Shown here piece by piece: positions 20,928 to 29,750 of a stretch of DNA of 64,000 bases. This stretch comes from Mangrovicoccus sp. HB161399 (GTDB taxonomy: Bacteria > Pseudomonadota > Alphaproteobacteria > Rhodobacterales > Rhodobacteraceae). The position numbers were made by a program, and so were the translations under genes. Within the stretch, counting starts at the first letter, position 1; the number at the start of each line of letters is the position of its first letter. The DNA lies in contig NZ_JAATVU010000015.1 in the NCBI RefSeq assembly GCF_013184745.1, forward strand, positions 56,137 through 120,136, read 5' to 3'. The notes below the pieces were generated by a model. The model saw only the letters and a list, made by a program, of their open reading frames with translations. It did no database searches and had not been told where the DNA came from.

Positions 20928-20979
20928 GGGGAGAGGGGTGCGGGGAGAGGAAGGGCCCTCTCCCCGCACCCCTCTCCCC
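20928..20979 (-). terminator. Perfect 23-bp inverted repeat, probable terminator of the GMC oxidoreductase gene
   Basis: Arms 20928-20950 and 20957-20979 are exact reverse complements, with a 6-nt loop. The right arm ends 4 nt beyond the stop of the minus-strand GMC gene, so it is placed to terminate that transcript before the NosR-like gene. The arms are built from repeated GGGGAGAG-type units, a form seen as recurrent hairpins in GC-rich genomes. Confidence 0.6.
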
Positions 20980-20983
20980 GCGC

Positions 20984-22585
20984 TCAGCTTCGGGCGTCGG
21001 CGCGGATCATCTCCGCCGCTTTCTCCGCGATCATCACCACCGGCGAGGCGGTGTTGCCGCTGGTGATGGTCGGCATGACCGAGGCATCGACCACGCGCAG
21101 CCCCTGGATGCCATGCACGCGCAGCCTCTCGTCGACCACGGCAAGCGGGTCGCTGCCCATCTTCGCGGTGCCGACCGGATGGAAGATCGTCGTGCCCACC
21201 GCCGCGGCGGCTTCGGCCAGCGAGGCTTCGCCGGCATAGTCCGGACCGGGGCGGACTTCCTCCGGGCGGAACGCGGCCAGCGGCTTCTGCGCCACGATCC
21301 GGCGGGTCAGCGCGATGGCGCGGGCCGCCGTGCGGCGGTCGCCCTCGGTCGAGAGGTAGTTCGGCGCGATCTTCGGCTTGTCGTCCGCCCGGCCCGAACG
21401 CAGCCGCACCGTGCCGCGGCTTTCCGGGCGCAGGTGGCAGACCGAGGCGGTGAAGGCCGGATACGGGTCCAGGTCCTCGCCGAATTTCGGCAGCGACAGC
21501 GGCTGGACATGGTATTCCAGATCCGGCGTCGCGACCGAGGCGTCCGACTTGGCGAAGGCGCCGAGCTGCGAGGGCGCCATCGACATCGGACCCGAGCGCT
21601 TCAGCGCGTATTCCAGCCCGATCTTCGCCTTGCCGAACAGCGTCGAGGCGCGGGCGTTCAGCGTGTCCACGCCGCTGACCCTGTAGGAGCAGCGCAGCTG
21701 CAGGTGGTCCTGCAGGTTGCCGCCGACGCCCTCCATCGCCTGCCGCACCTCGATGCCGTGCTCGGCCAGATGCGCCGCCGGGCCGAGGCCGGAGAGCATC
21801 AGGATCTTCGGAGAGTTGATAGCCCCGGCCGAAAGCACCACCTCGGCGTCCGCCAGGATGTCCCGTGCCGTGCCGCCCTGCCGGATCGTCACGCCGGTGG
21901 CGCGGGGGCCGTCGAAGATCACGCGCTCCACCTCCGCATCGGTGATCACGGCGAGGTTCGAGCGGCCCTTGGCGGGCTTGAGGAAGCCCTTCGCCGTGTT
22001 CCAGCGCCAGCCGCGGCGCTGGTTGACCTGGAAATAGCTGACGCCTGCGGTGCTGCCGGTGTTCAGGTCGTCGACCATCGGGATGCCTTCCAGCGCGCAG
22101 GCCTCGGCGAAGGCGTCGAGAATGTCCCAGCGCAGCCGCTGGCGCTCCACCCGCCACTCGCCGCCCGCGCCGTGCAGCGCGGAGGCGCCGCCGAAATGGT
22201 CCTCGGACTTGATGAACCAGGGCAGCACGTCGTCCCAGCCCCAGCCGGTGTTGCCCATCTGGCGCCACTGCTCGTAATCCTCGGCATGGCCGCGCTGGTA
22301 GAGCATGCCGTTGATCGAGGTGCAGCCGCCCAGCACCCGGCCGCGCGGATAGCCGATGGCACGGCCGCCGAGGCCCGCCTCGGGTTCGGTCTGGTAGCAC
22401 CAGTCGGTGCGCGGATTGCCGATGCAGTAGAGATAGCCGACCGGGATATGGATCCACGGATAGTTGTCGCGGCCCCCGGCCTCCAGCACCGCCACGCGGG
22501 TCTTTCCGTCGGCGCTCAGCCGGTTGGCGAGCACCAGCCCTGCCGTGCCTCCGCCCACGATCACGTAGTCGAACCGATCCGTCAT
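20984..22585 (-). CDS. GMC family FAD-dependent oxidoreductase (choline-dehydrogenase-like)
   Basis: A 533-residue flavoenzyme of the glucose-methanol-choline family. The N-terminal FAD-binding Rossmann motif is DYVIVGGGTAGLVLANRLS (residues 6-24), followed by the GMC signature GRVLGGCTSINGMLY (about 80-94), a second FAD motif (LSAGAINSPKILMLSGLGP) and the C-terminal TIFHPVGTAKMG with SGNTASPVVMIAEKAA. Such enzymes oxidise alcohols or choline-like compounds; the substrate here cannot be told. The ATG at 22585 is used; the open frame continues upstream through the divergent LysR gene but that part is spurious. It is divergent from a LysR-type gene with a 96-nt shared intergenic region. Confidence 0.92.
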   Translation of the reverse strand: MTDRFDYVIVGGGTAGLVLANRLSADGKTRVAVLEAGGRDNYPWIHIPVGYLYCIGNPRTDWCYQTEPEAGLGGRAIGYPRGRVLGGCTSINGMLYQRGHAEDYEQWRQMGNTGWGWDDVLPWFIKSEDHFGGASALHGAGGEWRVERQRLRWDILDAFAEACALEGIPMVDDLNTGSTAGVSYFQVNQRRGWRWNTAKGFLKPAKGRSNLAVITDAEVERVIFDGPRATGVTIRQGGTARDILADAEVVLSAGAINSPKILMLSGLGPAAHLAEHGIEVRQAMEGVGGNLQDHLQLRCSYRVSGVDTLNARASTLFGKAKIGLEYALKRSGPMSMAPSQLGAFAKSDASVATPDLEYHVQPLSLPKFGEDLDPYPAFTASVCHLRPESRGTVRLRSGRADDKPKIAPNYLSTEGDRRTAARAIALTRRIVAQKPLAAFRPEEVRPGPDYAGEASLAEAAAAVGTTIFHPVGTAKMGSDPLAVVDERLRVHGIQGLRVVDASVMPTITSGNTASPVVMIAEKAAEMIRADARS

Positions 22586-22636
22586 GCCGTTCCTCCCGAT
22601 GTCTCCTCGGCAGGCACTTTCCATGGCGCCGTGCCG

Positions 22637-22660
22637 CATGTACATGAACGAATGTGAACG
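22637..22660. promoter_or_regulatory. Possible operator between the GMC gene and the LysR gene
   Basis: The 96-nt divergent spacer contains a perfect 10-nt palindrome CATGTACATG (22637-22646) followed by two TGAACG repeats spaced 10 nt apart (22645-22650 and 22655-22660). The location fits a LysR-type binding site; binding itself is inferred. Confidence 0.35.
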
Positions 22661-22681
22661 GCCTTGGTGCGAAAACGAACG

Positions 22682-23593
22682 ATGCTCTATCACTGGGACG
22701 ACATCCGCTTCTTCCTCGAGATCCACCGGGCGGGCAGCCTGACCGGCGCGGCGCGGCGGCTGAAGGTCAGCCACACCACCGTTGCCCGGCACCTGGCGCG
22801 GCTGGAGCGGGATCTCGATGTCGAGCTGGTGGAGAAGGCGGAGGACGGCCTGCGGCTGACCCAGGCGGGGTTCGACATGCTGTCGCTCGCGCGCGCCATG
22901 GAGGATACCGGCACCTCGATCGGCGACCGGATGGCGGCCAAGGGCACGGCGGTGACCGGAACGGTCCGGGTCGGCGCGCCGGACGGGTTCGGCAATGCCG
23001 TGCTGTCCTCGCTGCTGCCCGCGCTCAGGCGCGAGCATCCGGGGATCGAGCTGGAGCTGGTGCCGGTGCCTGTCACCCACAAGCTCTGGCGCCGCGACGT
23101 CGACATCGCCATCAGCCTCGACCGGCCGGAAACGGGCCGGCTGGTGATGCGCAAGCTCGCCGATTACGACCTGCGCCTCTACGGCGCGCCGGAGCTGCTG
23201 GCGGCGGGCATGCCGCAGGAGATCGCCGATCTCGCCGGCTTCGATTTCGTCGGCTACATCCCCGACCTGCTCTATACCGAGGAACTGAACTTCAACGCCC
23301 AGATCGCGCCCGGGCTGAGGGTGCCGTACCGCGCGGCGACGGTGCAGGCGCAGCTCGATGCCGTGCGTGCGGGCGCCGGGCTGGGCGTGCTTCCCTGCTA
23401 CATGGCGGCGGGGACGGGGCTGCTGCCGGTTCTGCCCGACCGGGTGGGATTCTCGCGGACCTACTGGCTGCTGATCCCCGAAGAGATCCGCGACTGGCAG
23501 AAGGTCCGGCTGGTCGCCGAGCACATCGCCGCCGCGCTGCGCAGGGACGCCGCGCGCTTCCGCTTCCGGGCTGCTGCGGGGGATCCATCTTGA
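22682..23593 (+). CDS. LysR family transcriptional regulator
   Basis: A 303-residue LysR-type regulator. The N-terminal winged helix-turn-helix is visible (IRFFLEIHRAGSLTGAARRL, then HTTVARHLARLE), followed by the co-inducer-binding domain beginning near residue 90 (GTVRVGAPDGFGNAVLSSLL). The ATG at 22682 is preferred over an in-frame TTG at 22664. It is divergent from the GMC oxidoreductase, the usual layout for a LysR protein controlling its neighbour. The c-type cytochrome gene downstream on the same strand may be co-regulated. Confidence 0.92.
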   Translation: MLYHWDDIRFFLEIHRAGSLTGAARRLKVSHTTVARHLARLERDLDVELVEKAEDGLRLTQAGFDMLSLARAMEDTGTSIGDRMAAKGTAVTGTVRVGAPDGFGNAVLSSLLPALRREHPGIELELVPVPVTHKLWRRDVDIAISLDRPETGRLVMRKLADYDLRLYGAPELLAAGMPQEIADLAGFDFVGYIPDLLYTEELNFNAQIAPGLRVPYRAATVQAQLDAVRAGAGLGVLPCYMAAGTGLLPVLPDRVGFSRTYWLLIPEEIRDWQKVRLVAEHIAAALRRDAARFRFRAAAGDPS

Positions 23594-23703
23594 GATGGAT
23601 CAAGGCACAACCCCAGATTGATCCCAAGATGCGAATGTGAGGTTCCTGACCGAGACGGCACATGCGCCTGTCCCGGCGCAGGCACGGAAGGGAGGGAAGG
23701 AAC

Positions 23704-24105
23704 ATGGGATTCTGGAAAGCACTGGCGGCGGCCCCGCTTCTCGCGCTCGCGGCGGGGGGCGGCCTGGCCGACGAGATGGGCCGCATGGACTACATACAGG
23801 GCTGCGCGGGCTGCCATGGCGAAACCGGCATGGGCCAGGGACCGCTGGCCGAACTGCTGACCATCCAGGTGCCGGATCTGACGCATCTGGCGGCACAGAA
23901 CAACGGCAAGTTCCCGATGCTGGAGGTGATCCACATCATCGACGGCCGCACCGGGGTGCGCGCCCATGGCGGGCCCATGCCGGTCTGGGGCACGCTCTTC
24001 AAGCAGGATGCGATGGGCGAGAGCGGCGTCTTCGGCGGGCCCGAGGCGGTCGCCCGGGCGCGGATCCTGTCCATCGCCTACTACCTGGAATCGATCCAGC
24101 AATAG
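23704..24105 (+). CDS. Small secreted c-type cytochrome
   Basis: A 133-residue protein with a signal peptide (residues 1-22, ending GGLA-DEM), one haem c site CAGCH (C34, C37, H38) and a likely axial methionine in GGPMPVWG near residue 90. The class I cytochrome layout suggests a periplasmic electron carrier. A GGAGGGAAGG ribosome site lies upstream of the ATG at 23704; an earlier in-frame ATG at 23662 lacks one. It may serve the GMC or alcohol-oxidation enzymes nearby; this is contextual inference. Confidence 0.85.
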   Translation: MGFWKALAAAPLLALAAGGGLADEMGRMDYIQGCAGCHGETGMGQGPLAELLTIQVPDLTHLAAQNNGKFPMLEVIHIIDGRTGVRAHGGPMPVWGTLFKQDAMGESGVFGGPEAVARARILSIAYYLESIQQ

Positions 24106-24170
24106 CGCAGCCTGCCTGCCGCCCGTCCGGACCCGCCGGGCGGCGGGCGCCCCTCAGCTGCAGGCGGGGT

Positions 24171-24198
24171 TTGCTTTTGCGCCGGGATCGCGTATGAG
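24171..24198 (+). promoter_or_regulatory. Candidate sigma-70-type promoter for the cold-shock gene
   Basis: TTGCTT (24171-24176) and TATGAG (24193-24198) are separated by 16 nt. Transcription from here would give an approximately 115-nt leader before the cold-shock gene, and long structured leaders are usual for csp mRNAs. The match is judged by eye only. Confidence 0.35.
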
Positions 24199-24320
24199 TG
24201 CCGCGCTACGTTATTCCGACCGCACCCTGTCTCCCTAACCGGCTTCAGTCTGCTTTTCGATCTGACACAGCCGGGCTGCCGCAATGCCGTGGGCAGCATC
24301 AAACTTCAGGAGACAGCACG

Positions 24321-24527
24321 ATGGCCAGTGGCACCGTGAAATGGTTCAATCAAACCAAAGGCTTCGGCTTCATCCAGCCGGATGATGGCGGCAAGGACGT
24401 GTTCGTCCACATTTCCGCTGTCGAGCGCGCGGGCATCCAGAACCTGCCCGACGGACAGAAAGTGTCCTTCGAAATCGAGACTGGCCGCGATGGCCGCCAG
24501 TCGGCACGTGACCTGGAACTCGCCTGA
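24321..24527 (+). CDS. Cold-shock protein (CspA family)
   Basis: A 68-residue single cold-shock domain protein, standard length. It has both RNA-binding motifs: KGFGFIQP (RNP1, residues 13-20) and DVFVHIS (RNP2, about residues 27-33). These small OB-fold proteins bind single-stranded RNA and DNA and act as RNA chaperones. An AGGAG site lies 8-12 nt upstream. It is followed by a GC-rich hairpin and a small charged-protein gene. Confidence 0.96.
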   Translation: MASGTVKWFNQTKGFGFIQPDDGGKDVFVHISAVERAGIQNLPDGQKVSFEIETGRDGRQSARDLELA

Positions 24528-24541
24528 TTTTCATTCAGCGT

Positions 24542-24560
24542 CCCCCGGCCGTGCCGGGGG
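24542..24560 (+). terminator. Hairpin after the cold-shock gene
   Basis: CCCCCGGC / GCCGGGGG, an 8-bp perfect stem with a 3-nt loop, 14 nt after the stop codon. There is no T run, so it may be a partial terminator or an mRNA-stabilising end, with some read-through into the small gene at 24577. Confidence 0.45.
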
Positions 24561-24576
24561 AGTCCTAGGAAGGTCC

Positions 24577-24792
24577 ATGACCACCAAGAAAAAGTCTCCC
24601 GGCCTGTTCCGGGAGACCCCCGCGCCGAAGACGCCCTTCGAGAAGACGGCGGCAGCGGCAAGGGAAATCATCGACAGCGAAAAGCGCTCCCGCGACGACC
24701 GGACTGCAGCCCTCAAGGCTGCCCGGCTGGAGCGCGAGGCGAAGGATGAGGAAGGCCCGTCACCGGGCAAGCCGCCGAAATCCGGAAGATGA
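24577..24792 (+). CDS. Small highly charged hypothetical protein
   Basis: A 71-residue protein starting MTTKKKSPGLFRETPAPK with an AAGG ribosome site 4-7 nt upstream. It is rich in Lys, Arg, Glu and Ala, with a long predicted helix over about residues 25-55 and a Pro/Gly-rich tail, and no membrane segment. I do not recognise a family. The gene sits between two hairpins (24542-24560 and 24796-24821), which supports it being a real transcription unit. Confidence 0.6.
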   Translation: MTTKKKSPGLFRETPAPKTPFEKTAAAAREIIDSEKRSRDDRTAALKAARLEREAKDEEGPSPGKPPKSGR

Positions 24793-24795
24793 GGG

Positions 24796-24821
24796 AGGGA
24801 CGGCGTTTTGCCGTCCCTTTT
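24796..24821 (+). terminator. Intrinsic terminator
   Basis: GGGACGGC (24797-24804) pairs perfectly with GCCGTCCC (24810-24817) around GTTTT, followed by TTTT at 24818-24821. It lies directly after the small charged-protein gene and before the convergent flavodoxin gene. Confidence 0.8.
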
Positions 24822-24838
24822 CCTTTCGGCCCGGCGGG

Positions 24839-25426
<588 letters not shown>

Positions 25427-25476
25427 CTAGCAGGGACCGTGCCAGGCCCGGCAGGCGCGCCGGGAGGCAGGGTTTT

Positions 25477-25511
25477 GGCGGAAGTCCGACAGGAATTGTC
25501 GGACTTCCGCC
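25477..25511 (-). terminator. Perfect 15-bp stem-loop directly after the glutamine-synthetase-like gene
   Basis: Arms 25477-25491 and 25497-25511 are exact complements with a 5-nt loop. The stem begins 2 nt after the stop codon of the minus-strand pot/glutamine-synthetase operon. There is no U run on that strand, so rho-independent termination or 3'-end protection are both possible. Confidence 0.6.
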
Positions 25512-25513
25512 GG

Positions 25514-26845
25514 TCAGAAGCGCGTCAGGTAGGTTTCGTATTCCAGCGGCTGGATGACCGTGGTCAGCTCCTCGATCTCCTTGCGCTTCACGGCGACGAA
25601 GACGTCGCGGAAGGCCTCGCCGAAGATCTCGGCGGCGATGCCGGATTTCGCGAAGCGGTCGACGGCCAGTTCCCAATGCGCGGTCAGCGGTTCGGCGGGC
25701 TCGTGCTCCTCGTCGATCATCGGCCCGGGCTCCAGTCCGCGCTCGATGCCGTAGAGCATGCCGCCGAGGATCGCCGCGATCACCATGTAGGGGTTGGCGT
25801 CCGCGCCTGCGATCCGGTGCTCCAGCCGCGCGGCGACGCCGCTGGATTCGGCCAGCCGCACCGCGACGCCGCGGTGGTCCAGCCCCCATTCCGGTGCGTT
25901 CGGCGCATAGGACAGCGCGCCGAAGCGGCGGAAGCTGTTCATGTGCGGCGCGAAGATCGCCTGCAGGTCGCGCATCGTCGCCAGCGTTCCGGCCACGGCC
26001 GAGGCCAGCAGCGGTCCCGGCTCGCCCGGCTGGTCGAAGATGTTCTTCCCGTCCTGGTCCAGCACCGAGACATGGACATGCATGCCCGAGCCCGGCTCGT
26101 CGCCGTAGGGCTTGGCCATGAAGGTGCCTTCCAGCCCGTGGCGGCCCAGCACGCCGCGCACCGCCCGGCGGAACAGGACGGCATTGTCGCCCGATTGCAG
26201 CGCCGGACCGTGATGGAAGTTCACCTCGAACTGGCCGGGGCCGTATTCCGCGGTCACGGTATCGGTCGGGATGTTCTGTGCGGCGCAGATGTCGCCGATC
26301 TCGTCCAGCCAGGCCGAGGCGCGGTGCATGACCTCCATGTCGTAGTTCTGCGCCGGCGGCGTGCGCTCGGGCGGCTGCGGCGGGTGGTCGACGCTTTCGC
26401 GGTGCTCGAGCGCGTAGAATTCCAGCTCGGGCGCGACGACCGGGGTCCAGCCCTTCTCGGCATAGCGCTTCAGGACCCGCTTCAGGAGGGTCCGCGGGCT
26501 GAGATCCGAGGGAACGCCCAGCTCCTCTTCGAGATCGACCAGCACCTGGGCGGTCGGGCGGTCGGCCCACGGCACCGGAAGCAGCGTCCCGGGCACCGGC
26601 ACCAGCACGCCGTCGGGATCGCCGACGACGATGCCGAGACCGGTCTCGGTCACCTCATGGCCGCGGATCGACACGGCGCAGGTCGAATAGGGGATGCGGA
26701 CGCCGCCCTTGGCGATCTTCTTCCACTGGTCGCCGGGCATCCACTTGCCGCGGAAGATCCCGTTGAGGTCGCACAGCAGAAGCTCGATGCGCTCGGGCTC
26801 CCCATGCTCGGCGCAATAGGCCTTGTACTCTTCTTCGAATGTCAC
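25514..26845 (-). CDS. Glutamine synthetase family protein, probable gamma-glutamylputrescine synthetase
   Basis: A 443-residue member of the GlnA fold (beta-grasp N-domain to about residue 100, then the catalytic domain). The metal and ATP site segments are seen in APELEFYAL, FEVNFHHGP, GDEPGSGMHVHVS and ARLEHRIAGADANPYM. Because it is encoded at the end of potFGHI it most likely gamma-glutamylates putrescine or a related polyamine, like PuuA, rather than ammonia. The start is a GTG at 26845 that overlaps the potI stop (GTGA). A second gene of this family lies across the divergent region at 31042, so substrate division between the two is open. Confidence 0.87.
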   Translation of the reverse strand: MTFEEEYKAYCAEHGEPERIELLLCDLNGIFRGKWMPGDQWKKIAKGGVRIPYSTCAVSIRGHEVTETGLGIVVGDPDGVLVPVPGTLLPVPWADRPTAQVLVDLEEELGVPSDLSPRTLLKRVLKRYAEKGWTPVVAPELEFYALEHRESVDHPPQPPERTPPAQNYDMEVMHRASAWLDEIGDICAAQNIPTDTVTAEYGPGQFEVNFHHGPALQSGDNAVLFRRAVRGVLGRHGLEGTFMAKPYGDEPGSGMHVHVSVLDQDGKNIFDQPGEPGPLLASAVAGTLATMRDLQAIFAPHMNSFRRFGALSYAPNAPEWGLDHRGVAVRLAESSGVAARLEHRIAGADANPYMVIAAILGGMLYGIERGLEPGPMIDEEHEPAEPLTAHWELAVDRFAKSGIAAEIFGEAFRDVFVAVKRKEIEELTTVIQPLEYETYLTRF

Positions 26846-27657
26846 TTCTGGCCTTCCCGTTCCTCGGTCTCCCGCCGCGCGATCTGACGTTTCGAGACGA
26901 GGGCCGCGACCACGACTCCGACAGCAACGATGGAGATCAGGATGGTAGACAGCGCATTTATCTCGGGCGAGACGCCCAGGCGCATGGATGAGAATATCTT
27001 GATCGGAAGCGTTGTGCTAGAGGGACCCGAGGTGAAGGAGGCGATCACGAGGTCATCGAGAGACAGGGTGAACGCCAGCAGCCAGCCCGAGACCACCGCC
27101 GGGGCGATGATCGGCAGCGTGACGAAGCCGAAGGCCTGCATCGGCGAGCAGCCCAGATCCAGCGCGGCCTCTTCCAGAGAGCGGTCGAAAGTCACCAGCC
27201 GCGAGGACACCACCACCGAGACGTAGCACATCGCGAAGGTGGTATGCGCCAGGATGATGGTCAGGATGCCCCGGTCCAGCCCGATCGCGATGAACAGCAG
27301 CAGCAGCGACAGGCCGGTGATCACCTCCGGCATGACGAGCGGCGCGTAAATCATGCCCGAGAACAGCGTGCGGCCGAGGAAGCGGCGCTCCCGCACGAGC
27401 ACCCAGGCCGCCATGGTGCCCAGCACGGTGGCAATGGTCGAGGAGACCACCGCCACGCGCAGCGTCACCCAGGCGGCGTCGAGGAATTGCTGGTTGCGGA
27501 ACAGCTCGCCGTACCACTTGGTCGAGAAGCCCGCCCAGACCGTCACCAGCCTCGATTCGTTGAAGCTGTAGATCATCAGGAGCAGCATCGGCAGGTACAG
27601 GAAGGCCAGTCCCAGCGTCAGCGTGGTCATGTTGAAGAAGGACATGTTGCGCTTCAT
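26842..27657 (-). CDS. potI: Putrescine/spermidine ABC transporter permease (PotI/PotC type)
   Basis: A 271-residue inner-membrane permease with six hydrophobic segments and the EAA-loop-like DRSLEEAALDLGCSPMQAF (residues about 160-180) that contacts the ATPase. It is the second permease of the polyamine importer. The start overlaps the potH stop by 4 nt (ATGA) and the stop overlaps the GTG of the glutamine-synthetase-like gene, so the chain is translationally coupled. Substrate is inferred from the PotF-like binding protein and the catabolic neighbours. Confidence 0.9.
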   Translation of the reverse strand: MKRNMSFFNMTTLTLGLAFLYLPMLLLMIYSFNESRLVTVWAGFSTKWYGELFRNQQFLDAAWVTLRVAVVSSTIATVLGTMAAWVLVRERRFLGRTLFSGMIYAPLVMPEVITGLSLLLLFIAIGLDRGILTIILAHTTFAMCYVSVVVSSRLVTFDRSLEEAALDLGCSPMQAFGFVTLPIIAPAVVSGWLLAFTLSLDDLVIASFTSGPSSTTLPIKIFSSMRLGVSPEINALSTILISIVAVGVVVAALVSKRQIARRETEEREGQK

Positions 27658-28544
27658 GCGTTCTTCTCCTCGTTGCGCTGGAACAGCACGATCGGGATCA
27701 CGAGGATCAGCAGCAGCACCACTGCCACGGCGGAGGCCACCGGCCAGTCGCGGTTGGAGAAGAATTCCTCCCACAGCACCTTGCCGATCATCAGCGTGTG
27801 CGAGCCGCCGAGGATCGAGGGGATGACGAACTCTCCCAGGGAAGGGATGAAGACCAGGAAGCAGCCCGCGACGATGCCCGGCCGCGACAGCGGGAAGGTG
27901 ACCCGCCAGAAGGCTGCGATGCGCGTGCAGCCGAGGTCTTCGGCGGCTTCCAGCAGGCTCTCGTCCATCTTCTCCAGCGCGGCGTAGATAGGCAGGATCA
28001 TGAAGGGCAGGTAGGTGTAGACGATGCCGATATAGACGGCGAGCGGGGTGTTGAGGATGCTCAGCGGCTCGTCGACCACGCCGAGCCAGAGGAGGATCTG
28101 GTTGAGGTATCCCTCGCTCGACAGGATGCCGATCCAAGCGTAGACGCGGATCAGCGCCGAGGACCAGAAGGGCAGGATGATTAGCATCATCAGGGTCGGG
28201 CGCCATTCGGGCTTCGCCCGCGACATGGCATAGGCGACCGGATAGCCGATCAGCAGCGTGAAGAAGGTCGAGACCGCGGCGATCCAGAGAGAGGACACGT
28301 AGGACTTCCAGTAGAGGTCGTCCTCGGTCAGCCAGGTGAAATTCTCGAAATCGAGCCCGGAGAAGAACTCCCTGATCCCGGCCCAGCCTGCCGACAGGTC
28401 CAGCGTCGGCATGTAGGGCGGGATGGCGATGGCCGTGTCCGAGAGCGAGATCTTCAGCACGATCAGGAAGGGCACCATGAACAGCGCCAGCAGCCATCCG
28501 TAGGGGACGGCGATCAGGAACAGGCGGCGCGGGTTCATTCTCAT
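27654..28544 (-). CDS. potH: Putrescine/spermidine ABC transporter permease (PotH/PotB type)
   Basis: A 296-residue permease with six hydrophobic segments and the EAA-like loop DESLLEAAEDLGCTRIAAF. It starts with a short cytoplasmic MRMNPRRLF and a first helix at about residues 10-30. It overlaps potG upstream and potI downstream by 4 nt each. The alternative start at 28538 would remove two residues only. Confidence 0.9.
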   Translation of the reverse strand: MRMNPRRLFLIAVPYGWLLALFMVPFLIVLKISLSDTAIAIPPYMPTLDLSAGWAGIREFFSGLDFENFTWLTEDDLYWKSYVSSLWIAAVSTFFTLLIGYPVAYAMSRAKPEWRPTLMMLIILPFWSSALIRVYAWIGILSSEGYLNQILLWLGVVDEPLSILNTPLAVYIGIVYTYLPFMILPIYAALEKMDESLLEAAEDLGCTRIAAFWRVTFPLSRPGIVAGCFLVFIPSLGEFVIPSILGGSHTLMIGKVLWEEFFSNRDWPVASAVAVVLLLILVIPIVLFQRNEEKNA

Positions 28545-29677
28545 GAGGTCAGCACCACGCCTGCATGGCGGCTCCAGCTCAGCCAGACCCGGTCGTTCCA
28601 GGTGAAGCGGCTGGCGGCATAGCGCTCCGCATTGGTCATGAGCGCCTTGACCATCTGCCCGCTGTCGAGCCGGACATGGTAGTTGCTGACATCGCCGAGA
28701 TAGCCGATGTCGACGATCGTGCCCTGGACCGAGTTGATCCGGTCGGGATGCGGTTCGCTGCCCACCCAGATCTTCTCGGGGCGGATCGCGTAGAACACGC
28801 TCTGTCCCGGGCTGACCGTCTCGGCGCAGCGCGTCATGATCGGCTTCTGGCCCTCGGCATAGGAGATGGCGATTTCCTCGGCGACGCTCTCGACGCGGCC
28901 CTCGATGATCGACACCTCGCCGATGAAGTCGGCGACGTAGCGCGAGTTCGGGGTCTCGTAGATGTGCTGCGGGGTGTCGACCTGGCAAAGGCGGCCCGCA
29001 TCCATCACCGCAACGCGGGAGGCGACCGTCATGGCCTCTTCCTGGTCATGGGTGACGATCACGAAGGTCGTGCCGGTCTTCTCCTGGATGTCCATCAGCT
29101 CGAACTGGGTGTCCTGGCGCAGCTTCTTGTCGAGCGCGCCGAGCGGTTCGTCGAGCAGCAGGAGCTTCGGGCCGAGCGCGAGGCTGCGCGCGAGCGCGAC
29201 GCGCTGGCGCTGGCCGCCGGAAATCTGGTGCGGCTTGCGGCGGGCGAACTGGTCGAGCCGGGTCAGGCGCAGCATCTCCTCGACGCGCGCCTTGATCGTC
29301 TCCTTGTCCTGCCCCGCGCGGCGCAGGCCGAAGGCGATGTTGTCCCAGACGGACAAGTGCGGGAACAGCGCGTAGCTCTGGAACATCATGTTCACCGGCC
29401 GCTTGTTCGGCGGCACCGGCGCGATGTTCTTGCCGTCGAGCCAGATGGTGCCCTCGGTCGGCGTCTCGAAGCCCGCCAGCATCCGCATCAGCGTGGTCTT
29501 GCCGCAGCCCGACGGGCCGAGCAGGGCGAAGAATTCCCTGGGATAGATCTGCAGGTTGATGTCCTGCAGCGCGGTGAAGTCGCCGAAGCGCTTGGTCACG
29601 CCCTCGAACCGGATCAGGGGAACGGCCGCAGGGTCATTCCATGGGGCAAAGGGGGCGGGGGCGGGCTTTGTATCCAT
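28541..29677 (-). CDS. potG: Putrescine/spermidine ABC transporter ATP-binding protein
   Basis: A 378-residue ABC ATPase of the polyamine/spermidine import type. Walker A is GPSGCGKT, the signature is ISGGQRQR, Walker B is LLLLDEPLGALD and the switch region is VTHDQEEAM. The C-terminal TOBE domain (after about residue 285) is typical of import ATPases such as PotG. ATG 29677 is chosen; a GTG at 29698 would add 7 residues. It sits between potF and potH in the same operon. Confidence 0.93.
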   Translation of the reverse strand: MDTKPAPAPFAPWNDPAAVPLIRFEGVTKRFGDFTALQDINLQIYPREFFALLGPSGCGKTTLMRMLAGFETPTEGTIWLDGKNIAPVPPNKRPVNMMFQSYALFPHLSVWDNIAFGLRRAGQDKETIKARVEEMLRLTRLDQFARRKPHQISGGQRQRVALARSLALGPKLLLLDEPLGALDKKLRQDTQFELMDIQEKTGTTFVIVTHDQEEAMTVASRVAVMDAGRLCQVDTPQHIYETPNSRYVADFIGEVSIIEGRVESVAEEIAISYAEGQKPIMTRCAETVSPGQSVFYAIRPEKIWVGSEPHPDRINSVQGTIVDIGYLGDVSNYHVRLDSGQMVKALMTNAERYAASRFTWNDRVWLSWSRHAGVVLTS

Positions 29678-29750
29678 GGCAGACCTGGAACGCTTCACTT
29701 CATTGGAAAGGAAAGGACCGCGCCGGTCTGGCGCGGTCCCGGCCGCCGGG

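Noticed and set aside
22586..23524. N-terminal extension of the GMC oxidoreductase through the LysR gene
   Set aside because: GMC proteins begin with the FAD motif at residue 6 of the chosen start, and the extension is antisense to a clear LysR gene.
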